A DNA stretch of 64,000 bases from Oscillospiraceae bacterium (lineage in GTDB: Bacteria; Bacillota; Clostridia; Oscillospirales; Oscillospiraceae): contig JAFSLL010000196.1 in NCBI GenBank assembly GCA_017448455.1, positions 1 to 64,000 of the forward strand. Reading direction: 5' to 3'. The notes under the pieces were generated by a model. That model did no database searches, was not told the DNA's origin, and saw only the letters and a list, made by a program, of their open reading frames with translations. The translations under genes and the position numbers were made by a program. Of the stretch, positions 15,913 to 24,195 are shown in pieces. How positions within the stretch are numbered: position 1 is the stretch's first letter; every line of letters starts with the position of its first letter.

Positions 15913-16321
15913 GACTGAAACCTCCTATGAAATAGAATTTACGATAACTATTGTAAAGGAATAACCGTAATTATTCAATAGGAAATTCATGATTAATCGT
16001 AAATTCACGGAATGTTCATACACGGCAGGCGGCCGGGAGCGGGCGGGAAGCGGAGGCGGAGGGCGGAGGAGCGGGAGACGGAAGACAGGATCCCGGGTGG
16101 AATGGCGGCAGGGCAGGCGGGGAGCGGGGAGAAGGCCATCCGGAGAGGAGCCGGAGGGCGGAGGCAGGGCGGGAGGATACCGGCGGGGGATCTGCAGCCA
16201 GGGAGGCGCGGCGGGTGACCCCCGAAATGCCCGCAAAAAGAAAAAAGAATTACGGTAAATGTTGACAAATAATCGTATATGATATATACTGAGATCAGTT
16301 CCAGAAGAGGAGTGTGGCACA
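15913..16321. promoter_or_regulatory. Divergent control region with iterated NAATCGTAAAT-type motifs
   Basis: About 410 bases between the leftward RadC-like gene and the rightward serine recombinase. The motif TAA(T/C)CGTAA(A/T)T recurs: as reverse TTTACGATAAC near 15938, TAACCGTAATT at 15962, TTAATCGTAAATT at 15993, reverse ATTACGGTAAA near 16249, and TAATCGTATAT at 16270 inside the rightward promoter. The middle (16020-16240) is G-rich with no gene seen. Confidence 0.6.
16262..16290 (+). promoter_or_regulatory. Promoter of the serine recombinase gene
   Basis: Consensus TTGACA at 16262, 17-base spacer and TATACT at 16285. One copy of the TAATCGTATAT motif lies within the spacer, so a bound protein would block RNA polymerase. 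Confidence 0.8.
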
Positions 16322-17080
16322 ATGAAGAATGTGGTTGCCTATTGCAGGGTCAGTACAGACGGACAGGCGCAGGAGGAGAAATGCGGCATTGATTCGCAGA
16401 AAGAGATCATCATGAAATACTGCGCGGAGCATGACATGCAGATCTCCGACTGGTATATTGACGAGGGTGAGAGCGGGGTCAAGGAGAGCCGGCCGGCGCT
16501 GGATGAGCTGCTGTTTGGCGAACTCCGGAATCCTCCGGTTACGACAGTCGTGGTTGCCAAGAGTGACCGCATGGCGCGGGATATCAAGCTGTACTTCTAT
16601 TACATGATGCTGCTGGAGAAGAAGGGCATTGAGCTGGTCAGCGCCTCAGAGCCGTTTGTCGATGACGGGACAGGACTTGGAAATGTCTATCGTTCGCTGA
16701 TGCTGTTCGTCGCGGAGCAGGAGCGCATGAACATCAACAAGCGCACGAGCGGCGGGAGAAAAATAAAAGCCGCCCGAGGCGGCTACAGCGGAGGGAGACC
16801 TCCCTATGGATATCGTCCGGTGGACGGGAACCTGGTCATTGTTCCGGAAGAGGCGGAGGTTGTCCGTTATGTGATCAGCGCGAAGAAATCCGGAGAGACT
16901 TTCCAGCGGATCTGCGATAAGCTGAACGCAGAGGGAAAGACGAACCGCAGCGGGACGAAGTTCAGCATCAGCACGATCCAGGTGATTCTGGAGAATGAGC
17001 CTATGTACCGCGGGATGTATCGCTACGGAAAGGGCGGAGACTGGGTGCAGGGACAGCATGAGCCGATTTTGAAGGACTGA
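16322..17080 (+). CDS. Serine recombinase (resolvase plus recombinase domain)
   Basis: 252 residues. The N-terminal catalytic domain shows YCRVSTDGQ with the nucleophile Ser11 and the Arg in VAKSDRMARD; the following recombinase domain has GGRPPYGYRP and a long helix region. The zinc ribbon and coiled coil of large integrases are absent, so it is shorter than the usual 450-550 residues. It may act as an invertase/resolvase or be the remnant of a mobile element that brought in the accessory block. It has a strong promoter and an AGAGGAG site. It is unlikely to be the main integrase, since a tyrosine integrase lies at the prophage end. Confidence 0.85.
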   Translation: MKNVVAYCRVSTDGQAQEEKCGIDSQKEIIMKYCAEHDMQISDWYIDEGESGVKESRPALDELLFGELRNPPVTTVVVAKSDRMARDIKLYFYYMMLLEKKGIELVSASEPFVDDGTGLGNVYRSLMLFVAEQERMNINKRTSGGRKIKAARGGYSGGRPPYGYRPVDGNLVIVPEEAEVVRYVISAKKSGETFQRICDKLNAEGKTNRSGTKFSISTIQVILENEPMYRGMYRYGKGGDWVQGQHEPILKD

Positions 17081-17121
17081 AGTCCAGTCATTCAGAAAGA
17101 GCGTTTTGATGGAGGTATGGG

Positions 17122-18261
17122 ATGAGCCAAAGAGACAGAGACTCCTTACAAATCCTGTTAGATCAGACATTTGAGATATATCAGGGGGTTTCGAGGCTGG
17201 TACAATGGTCCGCAGCGGATTCAGAATATCTTGATACCCTTATGGAGTCAAAAGAGTGGCAGAAAGACATCGACAGGAGAATTGTAAGGGCTACAGGATC
17301 GAGAATGCAGGCGGGGATGATCCCACTTTTCTTAAGCTTGAAAGCATGGCAGCGGACGAAAGCAGTATATTCGTTTGAGCGTGTGTTTGTTGAAGATATG
17401 GCACGAACAGAGGATACAAGCCTATATATTTCCCTGCTCGATCACCTGCCATACAGAGACATGTTATTCTTCTTTCCGGAAGAAGTACTCCCCATGCTTG
17501 AAGAGGAAATTGCCGGGCTATATGTGCATCTTGAAAGACAGCCCGGACAGATGTGGATGCTGTGTAATTCCATGAACCGCAACAGGAAAGTGCCTTCACG
17601 AGTACTACCCGGAACAGAAATTGCCTTTTTGATTACCGATGGTATGAAAATATCACAGGTTTTCGAAACGCCAGAATTTCTGGCATGGAAGGCTGCATTC
17701 AAGAAACAGATATTACATGACCACCCGATGAGTGAACAGCTTGCTAACGATCTTATACCGGCTGAGCAGAAAGCCCTTAGCACTGTTGTTCACTTAATGT
17801 ATTACCTAGCTTCAAAGAATGCCGACATCAAACCAGTAAAGCCCCATAAAAAGAAAAAGAAGATTCCATCCACTGGCAAAACAGAGGCTTCTCCGGCAGT
17901 TAGGCTTTATGACGTTGGCACCGAATACGCGGAAATTGTATATCGAAGATTCAGAGATAACACGGATTCGAGCGAAGACACAGTCAATACCGAAGAAGAT
18001 AGCACAGATCCTGACGATGCTGAGAATAAAGAGGATCAACCGCGGAAACCCGGGAAAAAGAGACGGCCACATGTGCGAAGAGCACACTGGCAGCATTACT
18101 GGACGGGCAAAGGACGAACAACGCTGGAAGTTCGCTGGAAATCGGATCTGTTTGTTGGTGCAAATCGAGATGAACAGGCTACTGTTGTGTATGAGATAGC
18201 TAAGGAGTCTTTAAAGGGAAAACGAAATCCCAATACAAGCAAGAAAAAACGGGAAAAATAA
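17122..18261 (+). CDS. AcrVA2-like protein, candidate anti-CRISPR
   Basis: 379 residues. The C-terminal block (about residues 310-355: RPHVRRAHWQHYWTGKG, then LEVRWKSDLFV) closely resembles the C-terminus of the anti-CRISPR AcrVA2 of Moraxella bovoculi as remembered (RPHIRRGHWHGYWQG..., then RVRWQPAVFVN). A weaker parallel is the hydrophobic Leu/Tyr/Asp block in LLDHLPYRDMLFFFPEE. AcrVA2 blocks type V-A immunity by lowering Cas12a production. A Lys-rich and then acidic linker (about residues 237-305) precedes the domain. It lies 41 bases after the serine recombinase in the accessory block. The family resemblance is fairly sure; activity against Cas12a is inference, because AcrVA2-like proteins also occur where no Cas12a is known. 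Confidence 0.72.
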   Translation: MSQRDRDSLQILLDQTFEIYQGVSRLVQWSAADSEYLDTLMESKEWQKDIDRRIVRATGSRMQAGMIPLFLSLKAWQRTKAVYSFERVFVEDMARTEDTSLYISLLDHLPYRDMLFFFPEEVLPMLEEEIAGLYVHLERQPGQMWMLCNSMNRNRKVPSRVLPGTEIAFLITDGMKISQVFETPEFLAWKAAFKKQILHDHPMSEQLANDLIPAEQKALSTVVHLMYYLASKNADIKPVKPHKKKKKIPSTGKTEASPAVRLYDVGTEYAEIVYRRFRDNTDSSEDTVNTEEDSTDPDDAENKEDQPRKPGKKRRPHVRRAHWQHYWTGKGRTTLEVRWKSDLFVGANRDEQATVVYEIAKESLKGKRNPNTSKKKREK

Positions 18262-18274
18262 TCTTCCAGAAGCA

Positions 18275-18349
18275 TTGACCGTTGCAGACTGCTGCGAGCG
18301 GCTGGGGATCGGGAGATCCACCTGGTACGCGATGGTGAAGACGGCATGA
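18275..18349 (+). pseudogene. Remnant of an HTH/excisionase-type gene
   Basis: A 24-codon fragment reads LTVADCCERLGIGRSTWYAM and ends in VKTA and a stop. This is the first helix-turn-helix of AlpA/excisionase (HTH_17) proteins. The rest of the domain is missing, and no ribosome binding site is visible, so it is a leftover of a recombination event beside the AcrVA2-like gene. Confidence 0.6.
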
Positions 18350-18430
18350 GGGTGGTTAGAAGTAATTCCTGGACACAAGACACAAAAAAGGGTATGTATT
18401 TGACAATAAACATATGAAAGAAGGGAAAAT

Positions 18431-19489
18431 ATGAAGAAGCTAATATGTATACTCCTTGCCATTGCTATGATTATGACTTTAGGCGCATGCGGCCAGGAAA
18501 AACAAAACGACCTGCCAGCGGAGCAGGTGGAGGAAAAAACTGAAGAATCGGCAGAAACAGAATATAATACGGCAAAAGCAAACGGATACACAGTCAAGAT
18601 CATATCCGCGACCAAAACAAATGATCAGAGCGGTAATGTCATTTTAGCCGTAAAAATGCAGTTTACCAACGAGAATGCAGAACCTGCAGCATTTAATTCG
18701 GTTGCAAACATAAACTGTTATCAGGACGGTGCAGCGGTTCATAGAGATCAGATATTTCTTTTGAATAATTATGACTGGGATTCTGCCAATACAGAGATTA
18801 AAGACGGTGAAACCATAAACGTATATTGCCCGATTCCAGTTGATGATGTGAATAAGCAGGCAGAAATCGTGGTCGAACTGTACAATATGGAATCTATTAC
18901 ACCTGTTGCCAGCGCTGCCGTCGTCGCGAGAATTGACGAACTGGAAATCGAGGCTGGAAGCTCGCAATCTGTCTCGAGTAATGGGGAGGATGAAGCGTGG
19001 GACAACCTGGCTGCTCTGGGACAGGTTAAAATAGAAAATGGTCTTCTTACGGCGACCATAACACTTCCACCAGAGTTTTTGAATGAGAATATAACACAGG
19101 AAGAGATCGATTCCCGGGCAGGGCCCGCATATATTTCGGGGCATTTGAACGAAGATGGATCTGTCACTTATATGATGACCAAGGGACAGCATAAAGCGAT
19201 GCTAGATAGCTTTATGGAAACGATAGACGCAGGGCTGGCAGACCTGATCTCAGATGGACAACTCGCTTTTACAGATATCAATTATAATGAAGATCTGACG
19301 GTATATGACGTTTATTTGAGTACAAATCAAGTTGGCATCTATGAGGGCATCACAGCTTATGCGCTGTTTTTTTACAGCGGATATTATGGAATACTTGCTG
19401 GGAAGACACCGGAGAACGTCGTAATAAACTTTTATGGCCTTGATGGAAATTATATTTCCTCACTGAACTCGAACGACCTTAGAGAATGA
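18431..19489 (+). CDS. DUF5067-like lipoprotein
   Basis: 352 residues. A lipoprotein signal peptide ends in the lipobox LGAC with Cys20, so the protein is predicted to be anchored on the outer face of the membrane. A charged linker is followed by a beta-rich domain (about residues 50-170: YTVKIISATKTNDQSGN, AVKMQFTNENAEPAAF) typical of DUF5067, and a C-terminal domain (about 190-350) of unknown type. GC content is lower than in the phage genes. Exposed prophage lipoproteins sometimes give superinfection exclusion, but nothing here proves that. Confidence 0.75.
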   Translation: MKKLICILLAIAMIMTLGACGQEKQNDLPAEQVEEKTEESAETEYNTAKANGYTVKIISATKTNDQSGNVILAVKMQFTNENAEPAAFNSVANINCYQDGAAVHRDQIFLLNNYDWDSANTEIKDGETINVYCPIPVDDVNKQAEIVVELYNMESITPVASAAVVARIDELEIEAGSSQSVSSNGEDEAWDNLAALGQVKIENGLLTATITLPPEFLNENITQEEIDSRAGPAYISGHLNEDGSVTYMMTKGQHKAMLDSFMETIDAGLADLISDGQLAFTDINYNEDLTVYDVYLSTNQVGIYEGITAYALFFYSGYYGILAGKTPENVVINFYGLDGNYISSLNSNDLRE

Positions 19490-19615
19490 CCATTGCGCAC
19501 AGAGTGCAGGATACAATGCAGTTCGGTGTTGAAACATAAAGGACACGAATAATGTAGATATCTCATCAACCAATATGTTATATTATAAGTATCTATCAAA
19601 GAAAGGGTGTTTATA

Positions 19616-20716
19616 ATGCGACGTTTGATTTCCTTTATCGCAATTGTTCTTGTATTTACCCTTTGCCTCGGTTCTTTTGCCTTTGCCGAGAAAGACGTAC
19701 CCGATAGAAATGCAGAACAAATTGAGGCAACAGAAGAGAATCTGGATGAACAACCGTCTACCAGCCAGCTTCTTGTTGACCATGGCGTTCCTGTGATTGA
19801 AGATAAGGAAACGGTTCAGGTAGAAGATGTGTGCGAATTCTCCATTGATTACACAAATGTTATCAAGCGCGTTGATCCGCCTCGTCCTGTGAGCTACTAT
19901 GTCTATTTTGAAGCAGAGGCCGGGGAGCAATATGTCGATATCTGCATTTCCTATAAAAACCTGAATACGACAGACATTATGGCAGACAAAGTTGGATCAG
20001 CATATGTAATTTATGCCGGGGAGTATTACTATGGCACCTATATTGTGATAGAGGAGCAGAGTCGCGGCAGTTTGACGTACTCCAATATCACGCCTATCTC
20101 ACCATTGACAACAGAATACCTGCATTTTCTCGCGAGCATACCGGATGAGGCAGCAAAAAGTAATGGAGAACTGATTGCCGTGTTGGATATTGGCGGTCAA
20201 AAATGCCATTGTGTTGTTAGAGAAGGCGAAACTGGAAAGCTCATACAGCCGAGTGAAAATGCCATTACGGAGAAGGACTGTGAGCTGAAGCTCCATGATA
20301 TTGCATATATCGAAGATGTCTGCGAGATCAGCCCCGAGTCAATTAATATTGCAAGAGATGTTTATCCTGCAAAACCCTATGACTATTGTTTGTACTTTAC
20401 AGCCGGGGCTGGAAAGCAGTTTATTGATCTCTGTGTAAGATATAAAAGTTTTACGGACAGAGCTGTCCTTGCGGATAAACTGATCAGCGCAACCCTGACC
20501 TATAATGAGAAATACAACTATAATGCTTTTGATATCATTGAGCAGGATAGCCGCGGCACCTTCTCTTATAACAACATTACATATGTGGAACCCCTGACCA
20601 ATGATTATTTGCACTATCTCTTTGAGGTTCCTGATGAAGTGGCCAACAGCAAAGAGCCGATTACAATCACACTGAAAGTGGACAGCTACAGCTATACGAT
20701 TGCGGTTAATAGCTAA
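19616..20716 (+). CDS. Exported protein with duplicated domain
   Basis: About 366 residues. A Sec signal peptide (RRLISFIAIVLVFTLCLGSFAFA) is followed by two similar halves. The first begins at VEDVCEFSIDYTNVI, the second at IEDVCEISPESINIA. Both contain a YYVYF/YCLYF strand, an ISYKNL/VRYKSF strand, an IEEQSRGSLTY / IEQDSRGTFSY block and LTTEYLHFL / LTNDYLHYL. So the protein is an internal tandem duplication of a beta-rich domain of about 140 residues. The family is not recognised. The ATG at 19616 has GAAAGGG 8 bases upstream. It is AT-rich like its lipoprotein neighbour. Confidence 0.72.
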   Translation: MRRLISFIAIVLVFTLCLGSFAFAEKDVPDRNAEQIEATEENLDEQPSTSQLLVDHGVPVIEDKETVQVEDVCEFSIDYTNVIKRVDPPRPVSYYVYFEAEAGEQYVDICISYKNLNTTDIMADKVGSAYVIYAGEYYYGTYIVIEEQSRGSLTYSNITPISPLTTEYLHFLASIPDEAAKSNGELIAVLDIGGQKCHCVVREGETGKLIQPSENAITEKDCELKLHDIAYIEDVCEISPESINIARDVYPAKPYDYCLYFTAGAGKQFIDLCVRYKSFTDRAVLADKLISATLTYNEKYNYNAFDIIEQDSRGTFSYNNITYVEPLTNDYLHYLFEVPDEVANSKEPITITLKVDSYSYTIAVNS

Positions 20717-20739
20717 TAACCTATATCACATCTAAAAAG

Positions 20740-20761
20740 GCGCCTGTAAGCGTACAGGCGC
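20740..20761 (-). terminator. Hairpin with minus-strand T-run
   Basis: GCGCCTGTA and TACAGGCGC form a perfect 9-bp stem with an AGCG loop. The A-run before it on the plus strand (20734-20738) gives a T-run for leftward transcripts. It separates the accessory block from the terminase gene. Confidence 0.55.
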
Positions 20762-20809
20762 GGCAGTCGAGAGGGACTATCCGAAGGAAAGGACGGTCTC
20801 TCTTTTATT

Positions 20810-22441
20810 ATGATGACAGAGAAACAGAAGGAATTTGAGAAAAACCTGATTGAGCGGGGGGCGAAGGATCTGCCGGCGCTGCAGGATGCGTTTGAGTATG
20901 CGCGGGCGCTGGAGGACCATGAACACACGGGCGAGATCCGGAAATATGCCTCGAGGTTTGTAAAAAACGGGGGAGACGCGCAGGGGCTGGAGCTGTACCG
21001 GAAGGCGCTGCTGTTTGACGCGCAGCTCAGCTTCGACTGCTTCCTGCGGTATGTGGAGTGCCGGCGGGACCCCAGCCAGCAGTTCTACGCCCCGCGGCGG
21101 CACTATCTGCTCCCCATTGTGCAGGCCTATCAGGCGGCCTATGACGGGAAGCTGAAGCTGTTGACCATCAGCCTGCCGAAGCGGGCGGGGAAGAGCCAGA
21201 CGGGAATCAACTACGTCAACTGGCTGTCGGGGAAGCATCCGGACCGGTCGACCCTGATGGAGGGGACGGGGGATGACCTGGTGAAGTCCTTCTACACCGG
21301 ATGCCTGGAATACCTGCAGGAGGACAGCCCCTACGCGTATTACGACGTGTTCCCGGAGTGCAGGCTGGTGCAGACGAACGCGGACACGAAGATCATCAAC
21401 CTGAATGAGAAGTCCCGGTTCCCGACGGTGATGTGCCGATCCATTGATGCGAGGCAGGTGGGCCTCTCGGAGGCGACGAATGTTCTTTACATGGACGACT
21501 GCGTGGAGGGCAGGGAGGAGGCCAAGAACCGGGAACGGCTGGACGCCAAGTGGGAGGTCATCTCAGGGGACATCATGGGCAGAGCCATCGAGTGCCCGAT
21601 GATCTTCACGGGGACACGGTACTCGCTGTATGACCCCATCGGACGGATCCAGGAATACGCCCGGAAGATGGGCTGGGCCTGGAAGGCGATTGAGATCCCG
21701 GCACTGGACCCGGTGACGGACGAAAGCAACTACGAATACTACAATCCAAAGCTGGAGCGATGGGTGTTCACAACAGGGTACTTCCGGGAGCAGCGGGAGC
21801 TCCTGAGCGCGGAGCAGTTTGAAAGCGAGTTCCAGCAGCAGCCTTTTGAGGCGAAAGGACTGCTGTTCCCGGAGAAGAGCCTGAACCGCTACTTTGCGCT
21901 GCCGCCGGATCGGGACCCGGATGCGGTGGTGGCGATCTGCGACACGGCGGAGCGGGGAGCGGACAGCACGGCGATGGGGATCTTCAAAATCTACGGGGAA
22001 GACGTGTTCCTGGACGATGTGGTCTTCGACAATTCGGCTCCGGAAATCACAAAGCCCCAGTGCGCGAAGAAGATCGTCGAGCACGGGGCCGGGATGGCGG
22101 TATTTGAGAGCAATAACGCGGGGGAGTACTTCGCCCGGGATGTGGAGGCGCTGGTAAAGGAATACGGCGGGAAGTGCAGCATCCGGACGAAGCGGACCAT
22201 CAGCAACAAGCAGACGCGGATTGAGTATGCCTCGGACGGCATCCTGAAGCACTTCTACTTCAAGGATGCCTCCACCTACCAGCGAAACAGCCAGTACGCG
22301 CTCTTCCTCCGGGAGCTGACCACCTACACCCGCTCGGGAAAGGTGCCGCACGACGATGCGCCGGACATGCTGAGCCTGGCGGAGAATGAATTCCGCAATC
22401 TGAACGGGAACCGGGCGGAGGTGGTGAAGAGAGTGTGGTAG
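20810..22441 (+). CDS. Phage terminase large subunit
   Basis: 543 residues. It packages DNA into the prohead as an ATPase motor and cuts the concatemer. The ATPase half shows a Walker A-like motif (LPKRAGKSQTG, about residues 123-133) and Walker B (VLYMDDC, about residues 225-231), with GTRYSLYD as a coupling region. The RNase H-like nuclease half shows the metal-binding aspartates in ICDTAERGADS and in HDDAPDM. Two adjacent ATGs occur at 20810 and 20813. No strong ribosome binding site is close, although GAAGGAAAGGA lies about 20 bases upstream. The portal gene, normally next, is 7.8 kb away. Confidence 0.93.
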   Translation: MMTEKQKEFEKNLIERGAKDLPALQDAFEYARALEDHEHTGEIRKYASRFVKNGGDAQGLELYRKALLFDAQLSFDCFLRYVECRRDPSQQFYAPRRHYLLPIVQAYQAAYDGKLKLLTISLPKRAGKSQTGINYVNWLSGKHPDRSTLMEGTGDDLVKSFYTGCLEYLQEDSPYAYYDVFPECRLVQTNADTKIINLNEKSRFPTVMCRSIDARQVGLSEATNVLYMDDCVEGREEAKNRERLDAKWEVISGDIMGRAIECPMIFTGTRYSLYDPIGRIQEYARKMGWAWKAIEIPALDPVTDESNYEYYNPKLERWVFTTGYFREQRELLSAEQFESEFQQQPFEAKGLLFPEKSLNRYFALPPDRDPDAVVAICDTAERGADSTAMGIFKIYGEDVFLDDVVFDNSAPEITKPQCAKKIVEHGAGMAVFESNNAGEYFARDVEALVKEYGGKCSIRTKRTISNKQTRIEYASDGILKHFYFKDASTYQRNSQYALFLRELTTYTRSGKVPHDDAPDMLSLAENEFRNLNGNRAEVVKRVW

Positions 22442-22448
22442 AAAAAAG
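22439..22448. repeat. Left copy of a 10-bp direct repeat flanking the metabolic cassette
   Basis: TAGAAAAAAG begins with the terminase stop codon. The same 10 bases occur at 29912-29921, just before the first phage gene after the cassette. It could be a target-site duplication, but an A-rich 10-mer can match by chance. Confidence 0.4.
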
Positions 22449-22485
22449 TCGAATTCGGCGGCGCATTTTTTTCGAAAAAGGATGG

Positions 22486-22536
22486 TTGACATTTCTTCTC
22501 TCCTATGATACATTGATAGCAGGTAGAACGTACTAC
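22486..22536 (+). promoter_or_regulatory. Promoter and operator-like palindrome of the tctC operon
   Basis: TTGACA (22486-22491), 17-base spacer, TACATT (22509-22514). Just downstream GTAGAACGTACTAC (22523-22536) is a near-perfect palindrome (GTAG-ACGT-CTAC), placed where a GntR-type repressor would block the promoter. The FadR-type regulator at 26596 is the natural candidate. Confidence 0.65.
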
Positions 22537-22568
22537 ATACTACAAACTAAAAGAAAGGTGGACTTAAG

Positions 22569-23591
22569 ATGAAAAAACAGGTTGTTTGGCTGCTGGCTCT
22601 TGCACTGATGCTGTCGGTGCTGGTTGGCTGCGGCGCGCAAAGCGCTGAAAAACAGGCAGATCCCTATCCCTCTAAAGAGATTACCTTGGTAATTCCCTAT
22701 GACGCGGGTGGCGCGAACGATCGCTGTGCGAGACTGATCGCCTCGATCAACGAACAGCAGAATCTGACGGGCGTATCCGTGATCGTGTCCAACATCTCCG
22801 GCGCAGGTACCAAGAACGGTATTTCCAGCGTTGTGAAGTCGGATCCGAACGGCTATACGCTGCTGGTTCACCACAACGCCATGGTGACGGCGGCTGCCCT
22901 CGGCCAGCTGGAGGATGAACTCCAGTGGCAGAACGGGCTCCGCCCGATTGCGCAGATTCTGGAGACCCCGCTGACCTTCGCGGTGCTTGCCGAGAGCAGA
23001 TGGGCCACCATGCAGGATCTGGTCAACGAGATCCTGGAGAAGCCCGGCGAGGTGAAGTTCGGCTTCCCGGGGATCAACTCCCCGCAGGCCTTTGCCTTCC
23101 AGAATATTATCAGCGCTTTCGCGGCGCAGGGCATGAATCTGGATGTGCACTATGTGTACTATGAAGGCGGTTCCGCTGTCAAGACCGCACTGCTCAATGG
23201 TGAGATCGACGTGATGCCTGGTATCACGATGGATACCGTTCCCAGCACGAAGGACGGCCTGTATCGCATCCTGTCCGTCGTGACGAACAACCGGCTCGAG
23301 GCGCTGCCGGATGTACCCACTTTCGCGGAGTGCGGCTATGAGATGCCCTCGACAACAGACGGTGCGCTGAGAATGGTCGTCTGGGCGCCGAAGAACACGC
23401 CCGACGATGTCGTCGCATATCTGGAAAACTTCCTGCAGACGATATACAACACCGAGGAGTGGCAGGCATTCATCGCGGAAAACTCTGCCATTGCCGTCTA
23501 CAGAACCGCGGATGAGGTGAAGGAAGTCTTCACCGCGGATGCGGAGACCTACAACGCCATTGCGGCGGATCTGCAGAAGTCCGCCGGCTGA
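22569..23591 (+). CDS. TctC-family substrate-binding lipoprotein
   Basis: 340 residues. A lipoprotein signal ends in VLVGC with Cys21; the mature protein has the tripartite tricarboxylate transporter receptor fold, with ITLVIPYDAGGANDRCARL near the start, NISGAGTKNG, and VPTFAECGYEM near the end. It captures a carboxylated substrate outside the membrane and delivers it to TctA/TctB. The substrate cannot be read from sequence; the neighbouring isomerase and glycosidase suggest a sugar acid or plant-derived compound. It is the first gene of the cassette operon, with an AAAGGTGG site upstream. Confidence 0.9.
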   Translation: MKKQVVWLLALALMLSVLVGCGAQSAEKQADPYPSKEITLVIPYDAGGANDRCARLIASINEQQNLTGVSVIVSNISGAGTKNGISSVVKSDPNGYTLLVHHNAMVTAAALGQLEDELQWQNGLRPIAQILETPLTFAVLAESRWATMQDLVNEILEKPGEVKFGFPGINSPQAFAFQNIISAFAAQGMNLDVHYVYYEGGSAVKTALLNGEIDVMPGITMDTVPSTKDGLYRILSVVTNNRLEALPDVPTFAECGYEMPSTTDGALRMVVWAPKNTPDDVVAYLENFLQTIYNTEEWQAFIAENSAIAVYRTADEVKEVFTADAETYNAIAADLQKSAG

Positions 23592-23616
23592 TTCCATCTG
23601 TACGAGTTTCAAAGCA

Positions 23617-23648
23617 GGGGCCTTTTCGCATGCTTGTGAAGAGGCCCC
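23617..23648 (+). promoter_or_regulatory. Intercistronic hairpin between tctC and tctB genes
   Basis: GGGGCCT pairs with AGGCCCC, extended after one mismatch by TTC/GAA, around a short loop. Such hairpins after binding-protein genes often stabilise the upstream mRNA or partly terminate it, raising receptor levels. A hairpin occupies the same place in the second transporter operon (49503-49540). Confidence 0.5.
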
Positions 23649-23667
23649 CGGTTCCAAAGGAGAGCCT

Positions 23668-24189
23668 ATGCGAAAGTCTGTGATCTTTTCGGCGGCGTGC
23701 GCGCTTCTTGGCGTTGCGCTGCTTCTGGAGTCGGCGAAGATCCGCCCCCTGTGGGTGGAGCCCATGGGGCCAGCCGTATTTCCGCGCGTGCTTTCCGTTC
23801 TGCTGATTCTGGTTGCCGGGGGCGAACTGATCCAGGAGATCCTCGCCGGCCGCAGGGAGCGCCGGGAAAAGGGAAGTGCGGAGAAGGGAGAAGAGCCGCC
23901 TTCCGGGCAGAGAGCCCTTGCGGCGAACCGTGCTGTTGTTTCCGTGGGCTATATGGCGGCGCTGTCCCTGCTCTATGTTTTCGGGCTGGCTTTTATCGGG
24001 TTCTATGTTTCGACGGCGGTATATGTGCTAGCTGCGGTCGGAGGACTCTGCTATTTCTCGGAACGGGAGACTTGGCTGAAAAGAACGCTCAAGATCGGAA
24101 TCCCCATGGCGCTGATCATCCTCGGCGTTCTGGCCTTCGCGCACCGATACATGCACATATACTTCCCGTCCAAGGGAATACTCTGGTGA
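23668..24189 (+). CDS. TctB-family small membrane subunit
   Basis: 173 residues with four predicted membrane segments: near residues 4-20, 37-56 (FPRVLSVLLILVAGGELI), 96-128 and 143-160. The layout matches the TctB subunit of tripartite tricarboxylate transporters. A charged cytoplasmic loop (about residues 60-88) is rich in Arg/Glu. The ATG at 23668 has AAAGGAG 5 bases upstream; the longer open frame overlapping tctC is a read-through artefact. It lies six bases before tctA. Confidence 0.85.
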   Translation: MRKSVIFSAACALLGVALLLESAKIRPLWVEPMGPAVFPRVLSVLLILVAGGELIQEILAGRRERREKGSAEKGEEPPSGQRALAANRAVVSVGYMAALSLLYVFGLAFIGFYVSTAVYVLAAVGGLCYFSERETWLKRTLKIGIPMALIILGVLAFAHRYMHIYFPSKGILW

Positions 24190-24195
24190 TGCAAG

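Noticed and set aside
16322..17080. Serine recombinase as the prophage integrase
   Set aside because: It lies mid-prophage and lacks the large C-terminal domains, whereas a complete tyrosine integrase sits beside the tRNA-Leu gene.
20769..20806. Terminator or leader hairpin GAGAGGGAC/GTCTCTC before the terminase gene
   Set aside because: Only five to six base pairs can form, so it was not listed as a feature.
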